Shown one piece after another: positions 1-8,937 of a stretch of 56,311 nucleotides of DNA. A program made the position numbers and the translations under genes. Position 1 is the first letter of the stretch, and every line of letters begins with the position of its first letter. Origin of the DNA: Vittaforma corneae ATCC 50505. Its lineage: Eukaryota; Microsporidia; Nosematidae. The notes below the pieces were generated by a model. The model worked only from the letters and a program-made list of their open reading frames with translations. It made no database searches and was not told the origin of the DNA. The stretch is from contig NW_006889846.1 in NCBI RefSeq assembly GCF_000231115.1, positions 1-56,311 of the forward strand. Direction: 5' to 3'.

Positions 1-990
1 ATTGTAATAGGTCCAAATGGCACAGGAAAAACCCATGCCATCATCAGTGCATTGAGTTATTTGGGATTAAAGTACAAATACGTTGAACTTTCAGAATCTA
101 AAATAAACAAGCCACTAAACAAAGAATGTATCATTCACACAGTCTTGTACAGCTTTCAAAGCCTAGATAATATAAAGTACGATAAAAACTTGATAATTGA
201 GACAACATTACATGGAATAGATGGGAGATTCAACAGTTGTACAGTTGTAAAATTCAATCAAAAAGTATTCAAGGAAAAACCAATACTTAGACACAAAAAA
301 TACAAAGAGAAGTATGAATATCAATTAGATATATTCAGATTTGTAGGAAGAATATTTTATAGAAAACTCAAGGTAAAAGACCTTGAAAATGATGAGCAGA
401 CAATTTATTATAATTGCTTAAAAGCGAATAAGGATAATGCGATTAGCCATATTGCAAATACTGTTGTTGATCCAAAAGAGAATTGTGAAAACAAGGAGTT
501 ATATGAAACAGTATCCAGAAAATTCATATTAGAGGAAAGTGAATCTGTCATGTCTAATGGAATGAGCATTTCCATTTCATTTGAGGAAGATGATATATTT
601 GACAGTTCTGATGACAACAAGGCAATAGTTTATAGTAACGACCCTATTTCCATGTCAGTTATAAAATTAAAAAAACTCATTTCCACAGACTTTAAACAGT
701 TGGAGTATAATCAAGAATGCAATTTGTCATTTGATATTAACATAATTGAAAGATTTATCTATGAAAATTTCCCATACTTTATCAAATTAAAGGATGTTTC
801 TACGGTATATGATTGCTTGAGTCTTACAGGATTGCACAAAAGATTCTTTCTTAGTTTAATTGAATCAATTTTGAAAAGTGAACCTAATGAAAAGAACAAA
901 TTCTTTAGTTTTAAATTAAAAACACGATTGAACACAGCAGATACCACATCTATTAAAGGTATGTGGCAATATCAATTTAATCTAAATTGA
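1..990 (+). CDS. Rad17/Rad24-like checkpoint clamp-loader ATPase, 5' partial
   Basis: The frame is open from base 1, so the N-terminus lies outside the window; the last 329 codons are seen. The first residues read IVIGPNGTGKTHAI, a P-loop (Walker A). About 110 residues later comes YQLDIFRFVGRIFYRKL, which resembles the Rad17 signature following the ATPase core (FRxxGKxxYxKR). Near the end, ENFPYFIKLKDVSTVYDCLS resembles the Rad17 motif before the collar domain. Rad17/Rad24 with Rfc2-5 loads the 9-1-1 clamp at DNA damage in the nucleus. The middle is acidic and Ser/Asn-rich. A different RFC-like AAA+ protein is the main alternative; the family call is by motif only. Confidence 0.55.
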   Translation: MVIGPNGTGKTHAIISALSYLGLKYKYVELSESKINKPLNKECIIHTVLYSFQSLDNIKYDKNLIIETTLHGIDGRFNSCTVVKFNQKVFKEKPILRHKKYKEKYEYQLDIFRFVGRIFYRKLKVKDLENDEQTIYYNCLKANKDNAISHIANTVVDPKENCENKELYETVSRKFILEESESVMSNGMSISISFEEDDIFDSSDDNKAIVYSNDPISMSVIKLKKLISTDFKQLEYNQECNLSFDINIIERFIYENFPYFIKLKDVSTVYDCLSLTGLHKRFFLSLIESILKSEPNEKNKFFSFKLKTRLNTADTTSIKGMWQYQFNLN

Positions 991-1091
991 AAATACATGT
1001 TCATAGACAAAGTCAATACATTGTAAATTTAGGACCAATAAACACACTTTGCACTCTTTTCAAGATATATTATATATAACAGATAATATTA

Positions 1092-1183
1092 TTAATTTTA
1101 ACTGTAAAATGAACTCAAAAATTAAATAATATTTCTTGAATGTTCTTATTTAATTTTTGAGTTCATTTTACAGTTAAAATTAA
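1092..1183. repeat. Perfect 38-bp inverted repeat with 16-nt loop
   Basis: Bases 1092-1129 are the exact reverse complement of 1146-1183, with a 16-base loop (1130-1145). Pairing stops on both sides (1091 A against 1184 A; 1130 T against 1145 C). It is AT-rich but not simple sequence: the arms contain the mixed block AACTGTAAAATGAACTC. It lies between two genes on the same strand. It could be a strong RNA hairpin, a transcription-end element, or a small MITE-like insertion; no target-site duplication is evident. Confidence 0.95.
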
Positions 1184-1348
1184 ATGAATAAAGCAAAAAC
1201 CCATCCTATATAGATTTAAATCACTTTTGTACCACAGAGTTAGGTCAGGTGGCATTTAATTAGGCCATATTAAATATCAATACAATATATTTTCTTATTT
1301 GATTCAAAAAACAATTAACTTTCATTACTTCCTCTTCAATTGTTTTAT

Positions 1349-1370
1349 AAAAAATTTACTACCCTCCCTC
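1349..1370 (+). promoter_or_regulatory. AAATTT...CCC start signal of alpha-tubulin
   Basis: An AAAATTT element (1351-1357) is followed by two CCC groups, the last ending two bases before the ATG at 1371. The AAATTT plus CCC pattern recurs before many genes here and decides the tubulin start. Confidence 0.7.
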
Positions 1371-2693
1371 ATGAGAGAGATCATCTCCCTTCACATAGGA
1401 CAAGCAGGTATTCAAATTGGAAATGCATGCTGGGAACTCTATTGTAGAGAGCATTGTATAAAACCGGATGGAACGCTAGAAGAGAATGCTATTGATGATG
1501 AATCAAGCCATTCTTTCTTTTACAGAACCTCTACGAATTCATTTGTTCCAAGAACAGTAATGGTTGATTTGGAACCAGGAGTCATAAATGAAATAAAGGT
1601 AGGGGAATATAAAAATCTATTCCATCCTCAAAATTTAATTTGCGGAAAGGAAGATGCAGCAAACAATTATGCCAGAGGACATTATACTGTGGGAAAGGAA
1701 ATTCTCGAGCCTGTTATGGATGAAATACGAAGAATAGCTGGTAACTGTGATGGATTGCAAGGATTCCTAATCTTCCATTCGTTTGGGGGCGGTACGGGAT
1801 CAGGATTTGGGTCACTTTTGATGGAAAATCTCGCTACTGAGTATGGAAAGAAAAGCAAGCTTGAATTCAGTATATATCCCTCACCTAAAGTTGCTACAGC
1901 AGTGGTCGAACCATATAATTCAATCCTAACTACACATACAACTCTTGAATATTCTGATTGTGCATTTTTGGTTGATAATGAAGCTATTTATGATATGTGT
2001 AAGAATTTGGGTATTGAAAGGCCAGCCTACATTGACATTAACAGAATTATTGCACAAGTGGTATCATCTATTACAGCATCATTGAGATTCCAAGGACCAT
2101 TGAATGTGGATCTTACAGAGTTTCAGACTAATCTTGTTCCATATCCACGCATTCATTTCCCTCTAGTCGCGTATTCTCCAATGATATCAGCGCAGAAGGC
2201 ATCTCATGAAGGGTTGAGTGTTCAAGAAATCACCAACAATTGCTTTGAACCATCAAATCAAATGGTAAAGTGTAATATTAAAAAAGGGAAATTTATTGCA
2301 TGTTGTCTACTCTTCAGAGGGGATGTAAAGCCAAAAGAAGCAAACCAAGCTACTGCTAATATTAAAGCCAAGAAAGCATCCCAGTTTGTTGAATGGTGTC
2401 CTACAGGATTTAAGATTGGAATTAATGAAAAAAAGCCAGCAGTTCTACCAGGATCAGCAATGGCTGCAGTCAGCCGAGCAGTATGTGCATTATCGAACAC
2501 AACTGCTATTGCAGAAGCATGGTCTCGACTTAATCACAAATTTGATTTGATGTTTGCTAAGCGTGCGTTTGTCCATTGGTATGTCGGTGAAGGTATGGAA
2601 GAAGGCGAGTTCAGTGAGGCTAGGGAAGATTTAGCAGCGCTTGAGAACGATTATCGTGATATTGAAGTAGCATGTGTAGCTGACGAAGATTAA
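1371..2693 (+). CDS. Alpha-tubulin
   Basis: A 440-residue alpha-tubulin, the GTP-binding subunit paired with beta-tubulin in spindle microtubules. It begins [20 protein letters not shown] and carries the tubulin GTP signature GGGTGSG near residues 142-148. Alpha-type features are [28 protein letters not shown] and the residues that contact the partner's exchangeable site. The frame is open 24 codons further upstream, but MREI is the universal tubulin start and sits directly after a CCC signal. The acidic tail is very short and ends ...VADED, with no terminal Tyr and no EEY motif, so the usual detyrosination cycle would not apply. Length and conservation indicate a functional gene. Confidence 0.97.
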   Translation: MREIISLHIGQAGIQIGNACWELYCREHCIKPDGTLEENAIDDESSHSFFYRTSTNSFVPRTVMVDLEPGVINEIKVGEYKNLFHPQNLICGKEDAANNYARGHYTVGKEILEPVMDEIRRIAGNCDGLQGFLIFHSFGGGTGSGFGSLLMENLATEYGKKSKLEFSIYPSPKVATAVVEPYNSILTTHTTLEYSDCAFLVDNEAIYDMCKNLGIERPAYIDINRIIAQVVSSITASLRFQGPLNVDLTEFQTNLVPYPRIHFPLVAYSPMISAQKASHEGLSVQEITNNCFEPSNQMVKCNIKKGKFIACCLLFRGDVKPKEANQATANIKAKKASQFVEWCPTGFKIGINEKKPAVLPGSAMAAVSRAVCALSNTTAIAEAWSRLNHKFDLMFAKRAFVHWYVGEGMEEGEFSEAREDLAALENDYRDIEVACVADED

Positions 2694-3038
2694 AGATATT
2701 TGATTCAACTATTTTTAACATATTAGTTAAAGCGATACTGTAAAAATGCCAATAATTTCAATAAGGCCTTAAAAGTTTTTGCATAAATCGGTATCAGTTT
2801 TGTAGTTAAAATGTCAAGACAATATTTTATTTAAATTTGTTTTAGTCCTAACTTTATTATTGTGAATGATTGATAGGATAAACAGTTTTATGTTAAAAAT
2901 TTTAATAAACAAAACTATTGCTAACGAGTATTGTTGAACTTCTTTAAACTTTGATGACAGATAAAAAATTTATGACTAAAATAAATATATGATTAATAAT
3001 TTAAAGCTAGCAACAAGTTGTAGGAAAGCTGATTTATT
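2694..3038. other. Intergenic, no feature seen
   Basis: 345 bases of AT-rich sequence after alpha-tubulin and before the opposite-strand tRNA. I see no coding frame, repeat or RNA signature. Confidence 0.6.
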
Positions 3039-3110
3039 TGCCTCCAGCGAGAGTCGAACTCGCGTCTTCAGATTATGAGACTGACGTACTAACCGTTATA
3101 CGATGGTGGC
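3039..3110 (-). tRNA. tRNA-Met(CAT), elongator type
   Basis: On the minus strand a cloverleaf can be drawn: acceptor GCCACCA / TGGAGGC, D arm GTA...TAC with a GG-containing loop, anticodon arm TCAGT-CTCATAA-TCTGA with anticodon CAT, four-base variable loop, T arm GCGAG-TTCGACT-CTCGC, discriminator A. The G1:C72 pair and the TTCGA T-loop argue for elongator rather than eukaryotic initiator Met. Acceptor pair 4:69 is A:A and the pair next to the anticodon loop is T:T, two mismatches in an otherwise good structure. No intron is present. Confidence 0.9.
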
Positions 3111-3235
3111 TAGAAATACATTTAAAATGGAATATAAAAGAATTAATCCATAAAATATTTGAAACCAAAGCAATATGAATCAACACAACCATTTTCAGTC
3201 TAAATTATTAAATTCTGATTGATTTATTTAAAAGG

Positions 3236-3589
3236 TTAAACATTTGATGTTTCTTCTTGTTTTTTGGATATTTTTGACATCAAAAATGAATATGCTTTCA
3301 AACATACTTCTTTGACTTTTTTTATAATTGCATATGTCTTTTCTAAAGTTTTTTCATAGAAGGAAACAATAATAATTCTTGTATTTTCAAGTGTATTCTT
3401 CACATCTTCAGTGATGTTCTTCTTTTCACATTTCTCTTCTTCTATATTTCCATAATTGTTCTGAGAATGAGGCAAGCTTGGCTGCTCTACTGCTGAATCT
3501 TCGACATTTATTCTAATATCTTTACTGGAATCTTCGTTATTTTGAACTTCCTCGTTCCCAGTAGTATCTATATTTTTGTTTTCAGACAT
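3236..3589 (-). CDS. Hypothetical protein, acidic N-terminus with amphipathic C-terminal helix
   Basis: 117 residues from the ATG giving MSENKN. No family recognised. Residues 1-70 are polar, rich in Asn, Glu and Ser and probably disordered. The last 45 residues (from about NTLENTRIIIVSFYEKT) look like long amphipathic helices ending in a Lys/Glu-rich tail. Upstream on the coding strand is an AAAATTTTTGAATTT stretch followed by CTTCC, resembling the local start signals. It could be a small structural or secretion-related protein; function unknown. Confidence 0.5.
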   Translation of the reverse strand: MSENKNIDTTGNEEVQNNEDSSKDIRINVEDSAVEQPSLPHSQNNYGNIEEEKCEKKNITEDVKNTLENTRIIIVSFYEKTLEKTYAIIKKVKEVCLKAYSFLMSKISKKQEETSNV

Positions 3590-4842
3590 AGGAAGAGTGA
3601 AATTCAAAAATTTTAACAGAATAAAGTAAAATTAATAAAAGATTAATATAAAGCAACATCAATAGCATAATATTTGAAAAATATGGCAACAAAGCTTAAA
3701 GTTTAATTATATCAAATATGAATATTTACACTGGATCATTGATGACTTTCAGTTATTGAAAAGAATGTGTTAGTAAAGCTCACTGCAAGATGAGTATTAT
3801 TTGCTTAAAAACTGTAATGAAGCTGTCAAACACTTCAATTTAGCATAGACCATTTTATATGGTTTTGTATAGCAAGTAACTATTGTAAAGATGGGTATTA
3901 TTTAAAAAGGAATGTCTTATTTGTACTGATAAAGATTCAAGTACATAGTTTAAAGTCTAATCAATTCAAGAAACGCTTATCCTGCAAAATAATTTATTCA
4001 AAAAGGCATGAGTCTTTTCTGCATTCATGTCAAAAAGTCTGAATTCACTTAGACTAACTAACTTTTGTGTTATTTAACTACCAATTTATTTAGAATTATC
4101 AATTTACTTGGATTTATTGAATGGCACCGTTTGAAATATTTAAATCTACAGGAATTCAATTAATTGTTAATAGATTAATGTTAAATCTAACAAATACATC
4201 TGCAATTAAAACTTAAAGTCAAAAGTAATTAGTGATTTAGCTCAGAAATAGCATAAAACAAAAGTAACAATACACACAAATAAAGGGAATACTCCTTACT
4301 TTCTGGTACTTATACAATATGCAGTCATTTGGCTACTTTACAACTCCACTGTTTTAGTAGAGATTGATAATAACTAGTACAGTAAGCTATTGTAAAACAA
4401 CAAGCACTTTCTCATAATAATTCTTATACTTTCATCTACCCGATGATTGACACTATCACTTGGAATAAGCTCACAACAAACTAACCAATAAACAAGATCT
4501 AGTCGGATGTTGGTGTATGTTTACGAGCTACTCCACACAGGTACAGAGTATTGCTAAGTACTGCACACAATCACCATTCCAGTTACAAACTAGACTCTTC
4601 AATCTTGCAGATTGTCCACTAGCAATAGCTTATGCTATTCCCATTATCTACTTGTGTTGTGTGTTTATTCCTAATGTAAATTTGTATTTACAAATGGCTC
4701 TTTATAGTTTTAGCCTGTGCCAGAGCAGTACTAAAAATTACAACTGTAAGCATTGTCTCACTTTTTATATTCTTTCAATTACAAAGATATTCGAAACAAC
4801 ACTGTTTCAAATAAACATAAAGTGAAATAAACAAACAAAGCC
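3590..4842. other. Long gene-poor intergenic region (1.25 kb)
   Basis: The longest stretch without a credible gene in an otherwise packed window. A 102-codon frame (4517-4825, plus) has unlike-protein composition and no start signal, so I do not call it. The 3' part holds the 13-mer CAAACTAACCAAT (4477-4489), which overlaps an ACCAATAAAC motif (4484-4493). It may contain an unannotated RNA or a fast-evolving gene, but nothing can be named. Confidence 0.5.
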
Positions 4843-6447
4843 ATGAAATGGACCAAGTATTTAATTATTATAGGTTGTGTTTTCAAAAACAGCAATCAAA
4901 GCGTGCTCAAAAACCCTCCAAACTTAAATAGCATCGCAGAAACTGAGCCAAAAAATCAAGTTTTAGAAGTAGTCATTAAAAATAAAGAATGCACGGACAA
5001 GACCGAAGGTAGACTTGAAAGCAGTAATGTAAAAGAATGTTCTAAGTCTGAAAATAATACTTTGAAGGCCAGGATCCAAAATATCAAACTGAATCCGACC
5101 AAGGACGATTATTTTAACACCCAAGAAAAATGCTATGTTGTCAACACCACATTCGTGCCTGTTTCTGATATTGAAAAACTAGTTGAGGAATTCCAAAAAC
5201 ACCAAAAAGCTGTTAGATTTATTTACAAAAGGAATATTCTGGGATTTTCGTTCTGTGCCCCATACAATATTGTATCAAAAATAGTAGAATCAATTACTGG
5301 AAAATACTCGCTTGTAAATATTGAAGAAGACAAGATATTCAAATTGGCCTACACCGAACAGTACAGCCAAAAGTCACAACAAAACGTACAGAAAATGCTC
5401 ATCAATTCAACATTTGAAGAGAAAATTGTCATTTCATCCACAAACAACAATGCCAACGAAGCCATAAAACAGGACAGAAAAATCGTTCAATCACACTTGC
5501 CCCTTCATTTCTTTAGAATGATGAACACAGGAAACCTAATATTTAATAACTATTTTCTAGATAACATCATATTTAGACTTTTGGGAATCAACAAACTTAT
5601 CAAATATTTTTATAAGTACGAATATTCATATGATGGGAAAGGCATACAAGTAAAAGTAATCGGTACACCAAAATGCAATAGCAATAGAATAGTCAATGAA
5701 GCACTATTAAATAATATAGAATACTCCCTTTCAAAAGGTTCTAAGGTAGAATTTATTGAAACAGTAAGTTGTGATAGAACAATCAAACTGTCAAAATTAC
5801 TCCATGTTTTGGAACAAATAAGCAATGCCAATATATTGGTCATTCCTCTGTATGGACCATATTCAGAAGCCTTGGATGCTGCTCTTAAAAGAATATCGCG
5901 AAGAATGACTGTAATCACAGCTGCAGGAGATGATGGCGAAGAAGGATGCAATTACAGTCCAAATGGAAAATATATCATAAAAGTAGGTTCTGCAACTAAG
6001 CACGGACAAATCAGCGAATTTTCAAATAGGGGTAATTGTGTGAATTTGTACTCATTGGGTGAAGACATTTTAGATAAGAGTGGAACTAGCTACAGTGCCG
6101 CATTTATTGCGGGTGCAGTTGCTATTTATAAGGAAAAGAACCCTGATGCCACACATCATGACATACTAAGATTTCTTTTTTATAGTTCTGTTAGAAATGA
6201 ATATAATCAGCCAATATTCAAAATACCGTATTTATCAACTGATGAGTCTGAAAAGATGAAAAGGCCCGTTTATTATTCTTTGTATGAAGTTATGTTTTAC
6301 AATCTTCTAATAGCACTATTTGTGATGGTTTTAATATGCTTAACGGTATATTTGATCAAGAGAATCAGAGAAAGAAATGCTGATAGAAGTTATTTTGCAA
6401 GGAGTTTAAGGCAAAGGGCCAGCCCACTTGAAAGTACCAGAAGATAA
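4843..6447 (+). CDS. Membrane-anchored subtilisin-like protein, probable pseudoprotease
   Basis: 534 residues. The N-terminus MKWTKYLIIIGCVF looks like a signal peptide; residues 80-170 resemble a subtilase propeptide. The S8 fold follows: GKGIQVKVIGT (about 264-275) aligns with the Asp region, VITAAGDDGEEG (about 357-368) with the oxyanion-hole region, and GTSYSAAFIAGAVA with the serine region (Ser416). Where active subtilases have Asp there is Gly274, no H-G-T-H motif is visible, and the oxyanion Asn is replaced by Asp363. A C-terminal membrane segment (about 485-507) with a basic tail suggests a type I membrane protein. Microsporidia carry subtilases linked to the spore surface. Family is confident; loss of activity is inferred from motif inspection. 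Confidence 0.8.
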   Translation: MKWTKYLIIIGCVFKNSNQSVLKNPPNLNSIAETEPKNQVLEVVIKNKECTDKTEGRLESSNVKECSKSENNTLKARIQNIKLNPTKDDYFNTQEKCYVVNTTFVPVSDIEKLVEEFQKHQKAVRFIYKRNILGFSFCAPYNIVSKIVESITGKYSLVNIEEDKIFKLAYTEQYSQKSQQNVQKMLINSTFEEKIVISSTNNNANEAIKQDRKIVQSHLPLHFFRMMNTGNLIFNNYFLDNIIFRLLGINKLIKYFYKYEYSYDGKGIQVKVIGTPKCNSNRIVNEALLNNIEYSLSKGSKVEFIETVSCDRTIKLSKLLHVLEQISNANILVIPLYGPYSEALDAALKRISRRMTVITAAGDDGEEGCNYSPNGKYIIKVGSATKHGQISEFSNRGNCVNLYSLGEDILDKSGTSYSAAFIAGAVAIYKEKNPDATHHDILRFLFYSSVRNEYNQPIFKIPYLSTDESEKMKRPVYYSLYEVMFYNLLIALFVMVLICLTVYLIKRIRERNADRSYFARSLRQRASPLESTRR

Positions 6448-6528
6448 TATTGTAGATCATAAGCTGTATTAAAGATGCTTGAATATTCCCAACATCGAAC
6501 TAACTAACTTCATAGACTGAATTATCAA

Positions 6529-7095
6529 CTAGTCTTCAAAATGTAAGCCTAAGTCATCAATGTAAAATCTTTTATGTATATTTGTATTTCCTGTTACCAG
6601 GCCAACCCATCTTTGGTTGTATATTCTAGAAACAAGATACCTTGCATTAATCATGTATTCCCAAGGCAATCCAAAGTAGTTATTAGCAATTCTAACACCA
6701 TCAACTTCCCACTTGCCATAGCTGTTGTTTATTATAATTATACTTACATTCTTAGCAAAGTAAAGATACTTCAATATTTTGACTATCCGGAAGATTTCAT
6801 TCGAGTGTTTTCTAGGCTTCTCAATAATGTAAAGATAGTCTTCCAGTCCATCTAAGATTATTTTCTCTATTTTCTGGGCATTAACTATTCTTTTTAGATC
6901 CTTAGCTATGAATACTTTGAGTCCAAGGAAAGAATCGATCCGTTCAATTATGAAGTGTTCTGGAAACCAGCCCTTCTTCGATATTCTTGAACAAATATAC
7001 AATGTCTTTAGCTCTTTTTTAATGTAAATAGCCAATGCGGTCTTACCTACAGCAGAATCTCCTACAATTTCAATAATACCTTTCACTTCTAGCAT
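6529..7095 (-). CDS. RecA/Rad51-paralogue-like ATPase
   Basis: 188 residues. Near the N-terminus GIIEIVGDSAVGKTALA is a RecA-type Walker A. KIEKIILDGLEDYLYII looks like Walker B. The C-terminal part, with GLPWEYMINARYLVSRIYNQR and then KRFYIDDLGLHF, matches the end of the Rad51 core (P-LGxxWxxxxxTRLxLxK). It is shorter than Rad51 and lacks the N-terminal helical domain, so it fits a minimal Rad55/Rad57/XRCC-type paralogue helping Rad51 in homologous recombination. The exact orthologue cannot be assigned. It runs toward the subtilisin-like gene. Confidence 0.6.
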   Translation of the reverse strand: MLEVKGIIEIVGDSAVGKTALAIYIKKELKTLYICSRISKKGWFPEHFIIERIDSFLGLKVFIAKDLKRIVNAQKIEKIILDGLEDYLYIIEKPRKHSNEIFRIVKILKYLYFAKNVSIIIINNSYGKWEVDGVRIANNYFGLPWEYMINARYLVSRIYNQRWVGLVTGNTNIHKRFYIDDLGLHFED

Positions 7096-7260
7096 TAACT
7101 GAGGGATAGGAAAAGAAGATTTCTTTGCTATTTTTAAAAAATACTAAAAGGCTGGTTTAAACTGAATTTGAAGATCAATGCGACTGCACTGCCAAGAACT
7201 CGCCCTCTCCACAAATTCTAGCATTCCATTTCGATTCAAAAATATTCTAGCCCTTATTTA

Positions 7261-7623
7261 ATGCCTTTCAAAACTGCAATCTCAGATTTATACCAAACAG
7301 TCATACAAGAAACAACAACATCCTTCATTTTTGGAACCACAGCGGCTATTGCAAAAGAACTCTTCAACAATGATAAGAACTTTATCTCCAAAAATGTCCT
7401 TGCATTGAGAAAAGGAGTGGAGCATGCCGAACATGCAATGCTGTACAATGCTATGCTATTTGTAACGAGACTGATGAGACTAAAAAGGAGCATATCACAT
7501 CTAATCTGTATAATGATATGCTCCTTTGTTTCTGGACAGAAGAATGGCAATTTATTTGCACTTAAGAGTGCTGTTTTCAGCCTAATTTCTAATATGCTAT
7601 CATCGTTGATAATGTTTGAATGA
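7261..7623 (+). CDS. Small membrane protein, possibly Tim17/Tim22/Tim23 family
   Basis: 120 residues with several hydrophobic helices. The pattern FGTTAAIA near residue 24, then LRKGVEHAEHAMLYNAMLF, then ICSFVSGQKNGNLFALKSA with small residues spaced along helices recalls the Tim17/22/23 fold of inner-membrane translocases. Microsporidia keep a reduced import system for mitosomes. The match is weak and by eye; an unrelated membrane protein is possible. A CCC lies in the upstream region (ending 10 bases before ATG). Confidence 0.5.
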   Translation: MPFKTAISDLYQTVIQETTTSFIFGTTAAIAKELFNNDKNFISKNVLALRKGVEHAEHAMLYNAMLFVTRLMRLKRSISHLICIMICSFVSGQKNGNLFALKSAVFSLISNMLSSLIMFE

Positions 7624-7825
7624 TGTTTTGTAAAATAATGCTGTAAATTTAGTCAGCTTGGAGTGAATTTATGCCATTAAGTTCAAGCATAAAAGATCGT
7701 ATTAAAAATGAATTAAACTGGTTAATATAAAATTTTGAAGTTTAGGAATTGCAATAAAGCATAGTTTGTTTGTTATTGCCTGTTTTAAGTACTAATTTCA
7801 CCAATTTTTGTTTACTAGTAAATAA

Positions 7826-8275
7826 ATGGAGGGTCTTCCGTATCTATTGGGATCTTTAAGTGTTATGCTTGTTCTGGGGTTGTGTGCTTGTGGTTCATGC
7901 AATGGAATGATGAAGTGTGGAACATCATCAACTATCCATTCACAAATAAGCACCGTTCTTACTTACTCATATGTATCAATGATTATCATCTCCACCAGCT
8001 TCTTCTATGGATTTATACTTTCAATCATCATCATCAACAAGCTAGGCCCAAACTATACTCTTCATACTGGCATTCTACACCTAACATCAGGCATCATCTT
8101 TGGTGTAATCGGAGTCAATTCTGGAGTGTCAATGGGAAATATTTCATCACATGGATTTAAAAGGATAGCCCAAAATGAAAAATTTTATACATCATTTATG
8201 ATTTCACTGGCGTCGGTTGAGGTAACACTCGTTATAGGATTTTTATGCAGTTTACTGATCATATATAAAGTATAA
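7826..8275 (+). CDS. V-type ATPase proteolipid subunit (c/c'/c'' family), divergent copy
   Basis: 149 residues with four hydrophobic helices arranged as two hairpins, the V-ATPase proteolipid layout. TM2 region HSQISTVLTYSYVSMIIIS and TM4 region SLASVEVTLVIGFLCSLL carry family spacing, with the proton-binding Glu in TM4 (SVEVTL). It is much more diverged than the second proteolipid gene at 31907-32368, suggesting the c' or c'' role in a mixed ring, though subunit identity cannot be fixed. It acts in the Vo rotor of the vacuolar proton pump. Confidence 0.75.
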   Translation: MEGLPYLLGSLSVMLVLGLCACGSCNGMMKCGTSSTIHSQISTVLTYSYVSMIIISTSFFYGFILSIIIINKLGPNYTLHTGILHLTSGIIFGVIGVNSGVSMGNISSHGFKRIAQNEKFYTSFMISLASVEVTLVIGFLCSLLIIYKV

Positions 8276-8340
8276 TACAGTTCAATAGAGAATATTCGAG
8301 CTAGTATTTAATTAAAATACAATATTAATATACACTGCTT

Positions 8341-8691
8341 TTATTTATAAAGAAATTCAATAAAAGTATCAACTAAAATGCTGCCATCCTCATCCGTCGG
8401 TATTATTCTCAATGCATCAGTCATTTGACCTTCTGCAAAGTTCAAATCTCCCATTTTTAAGAACTTCCTTAGATTTTCATTTGACATCCTACTTTTGTAT
8501 ACTTTTTTTAACTCACCTTTTAAGAATTCCTTGCTAACACAGTCCTTCCTTTCAATAGCTTTCTGAAAGTCCTCCTTTGTAATTATTTCATCCTCCTTTA
8601 GTGTGTCCAATGCATATCCAGCCTGTCGGAATCTTGAAATGCAATCTCCTTTGGCTGTCTTAAATATCTCGAATTGGTCCTGTGCTTCCAT
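8341..8691 (-). CDS. Degenerate EF-hand (calmodulin / myosin light chain-like) protein
   Basis: 116 residues. FEIFKTAKGDCISRFRQAGYAL at the N-terminus and DALRIIPTDEDGSILVDTFIEF at the C-terminus have the helix-loop-helix spacing of EF-hands. Only the last loop (TDEDGSILVDTF) keeps some acidic ligands and the central Gly; the first is largely non-binding. The overall form resembles an essential or regulatory myosin light chain of the calmodulin superfamily. It sits beside a formin gene, a plausible actin-system neighbour. Alternative: a divergent centrin or calmodulin. Confidence 0.55.
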   Translation of the reverse strand: MEAQDQFEIFKTAKGDCISRFRQAGYALDTLKEDEIITKEDFQKAIERKDCVSKEFLKGELKKVYKSRMSNENLRKFLKMGDLNFAEGQMTDALRIIPTDEDGSILVDTFIEFLYK

Positions 8692-8937
8692 GGGTAGTAA
8701 TCAAAACAAGTGTGAAACTAGCAATAAAGTGCAAGAAAAATAAGCAATAAGCAGAGACATTTAAAACTAGCAAGCAGACAGTTAGAATATTCTACAAGCA
8801 GCCATTTCTATCATGCTCCTCCATCTCAAACCTTGATCTTCACATTAACTGGTAAAATATGTCATGCATCTCTTCAATTAATCACTTTTATTTAAGCTTA
8901 TACAATATCAATATGTCTTTATTATTAATTCCGTTTT

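Larger units (their letters stand above)
991..1370. other. Intergenic region between Rad17-like gene and alpha-tubulin
   Basis: 380 bases with no credible coding frame. It holds an ACCAATAAAC motif (1034-1043), a perfect 38-bp inverted repeat (1092-1183) and the tubulin start signal immediately before 1371. Confidence 0.7.

Noticed and set aside
1299..1370. 24-codon N-terminal extension of alpha-tubulin
   Set aside because: It runs through the AAATTT/CCC signal, does not begin with ATG-like context, and tubulins start at MREI.
4517..4825. 102-codon frame in the gene-poor region
   Set aside because: Low-complexity, Cys/Leu/Thr-rich composition, no start signal and no recognisable motif; probably chance.
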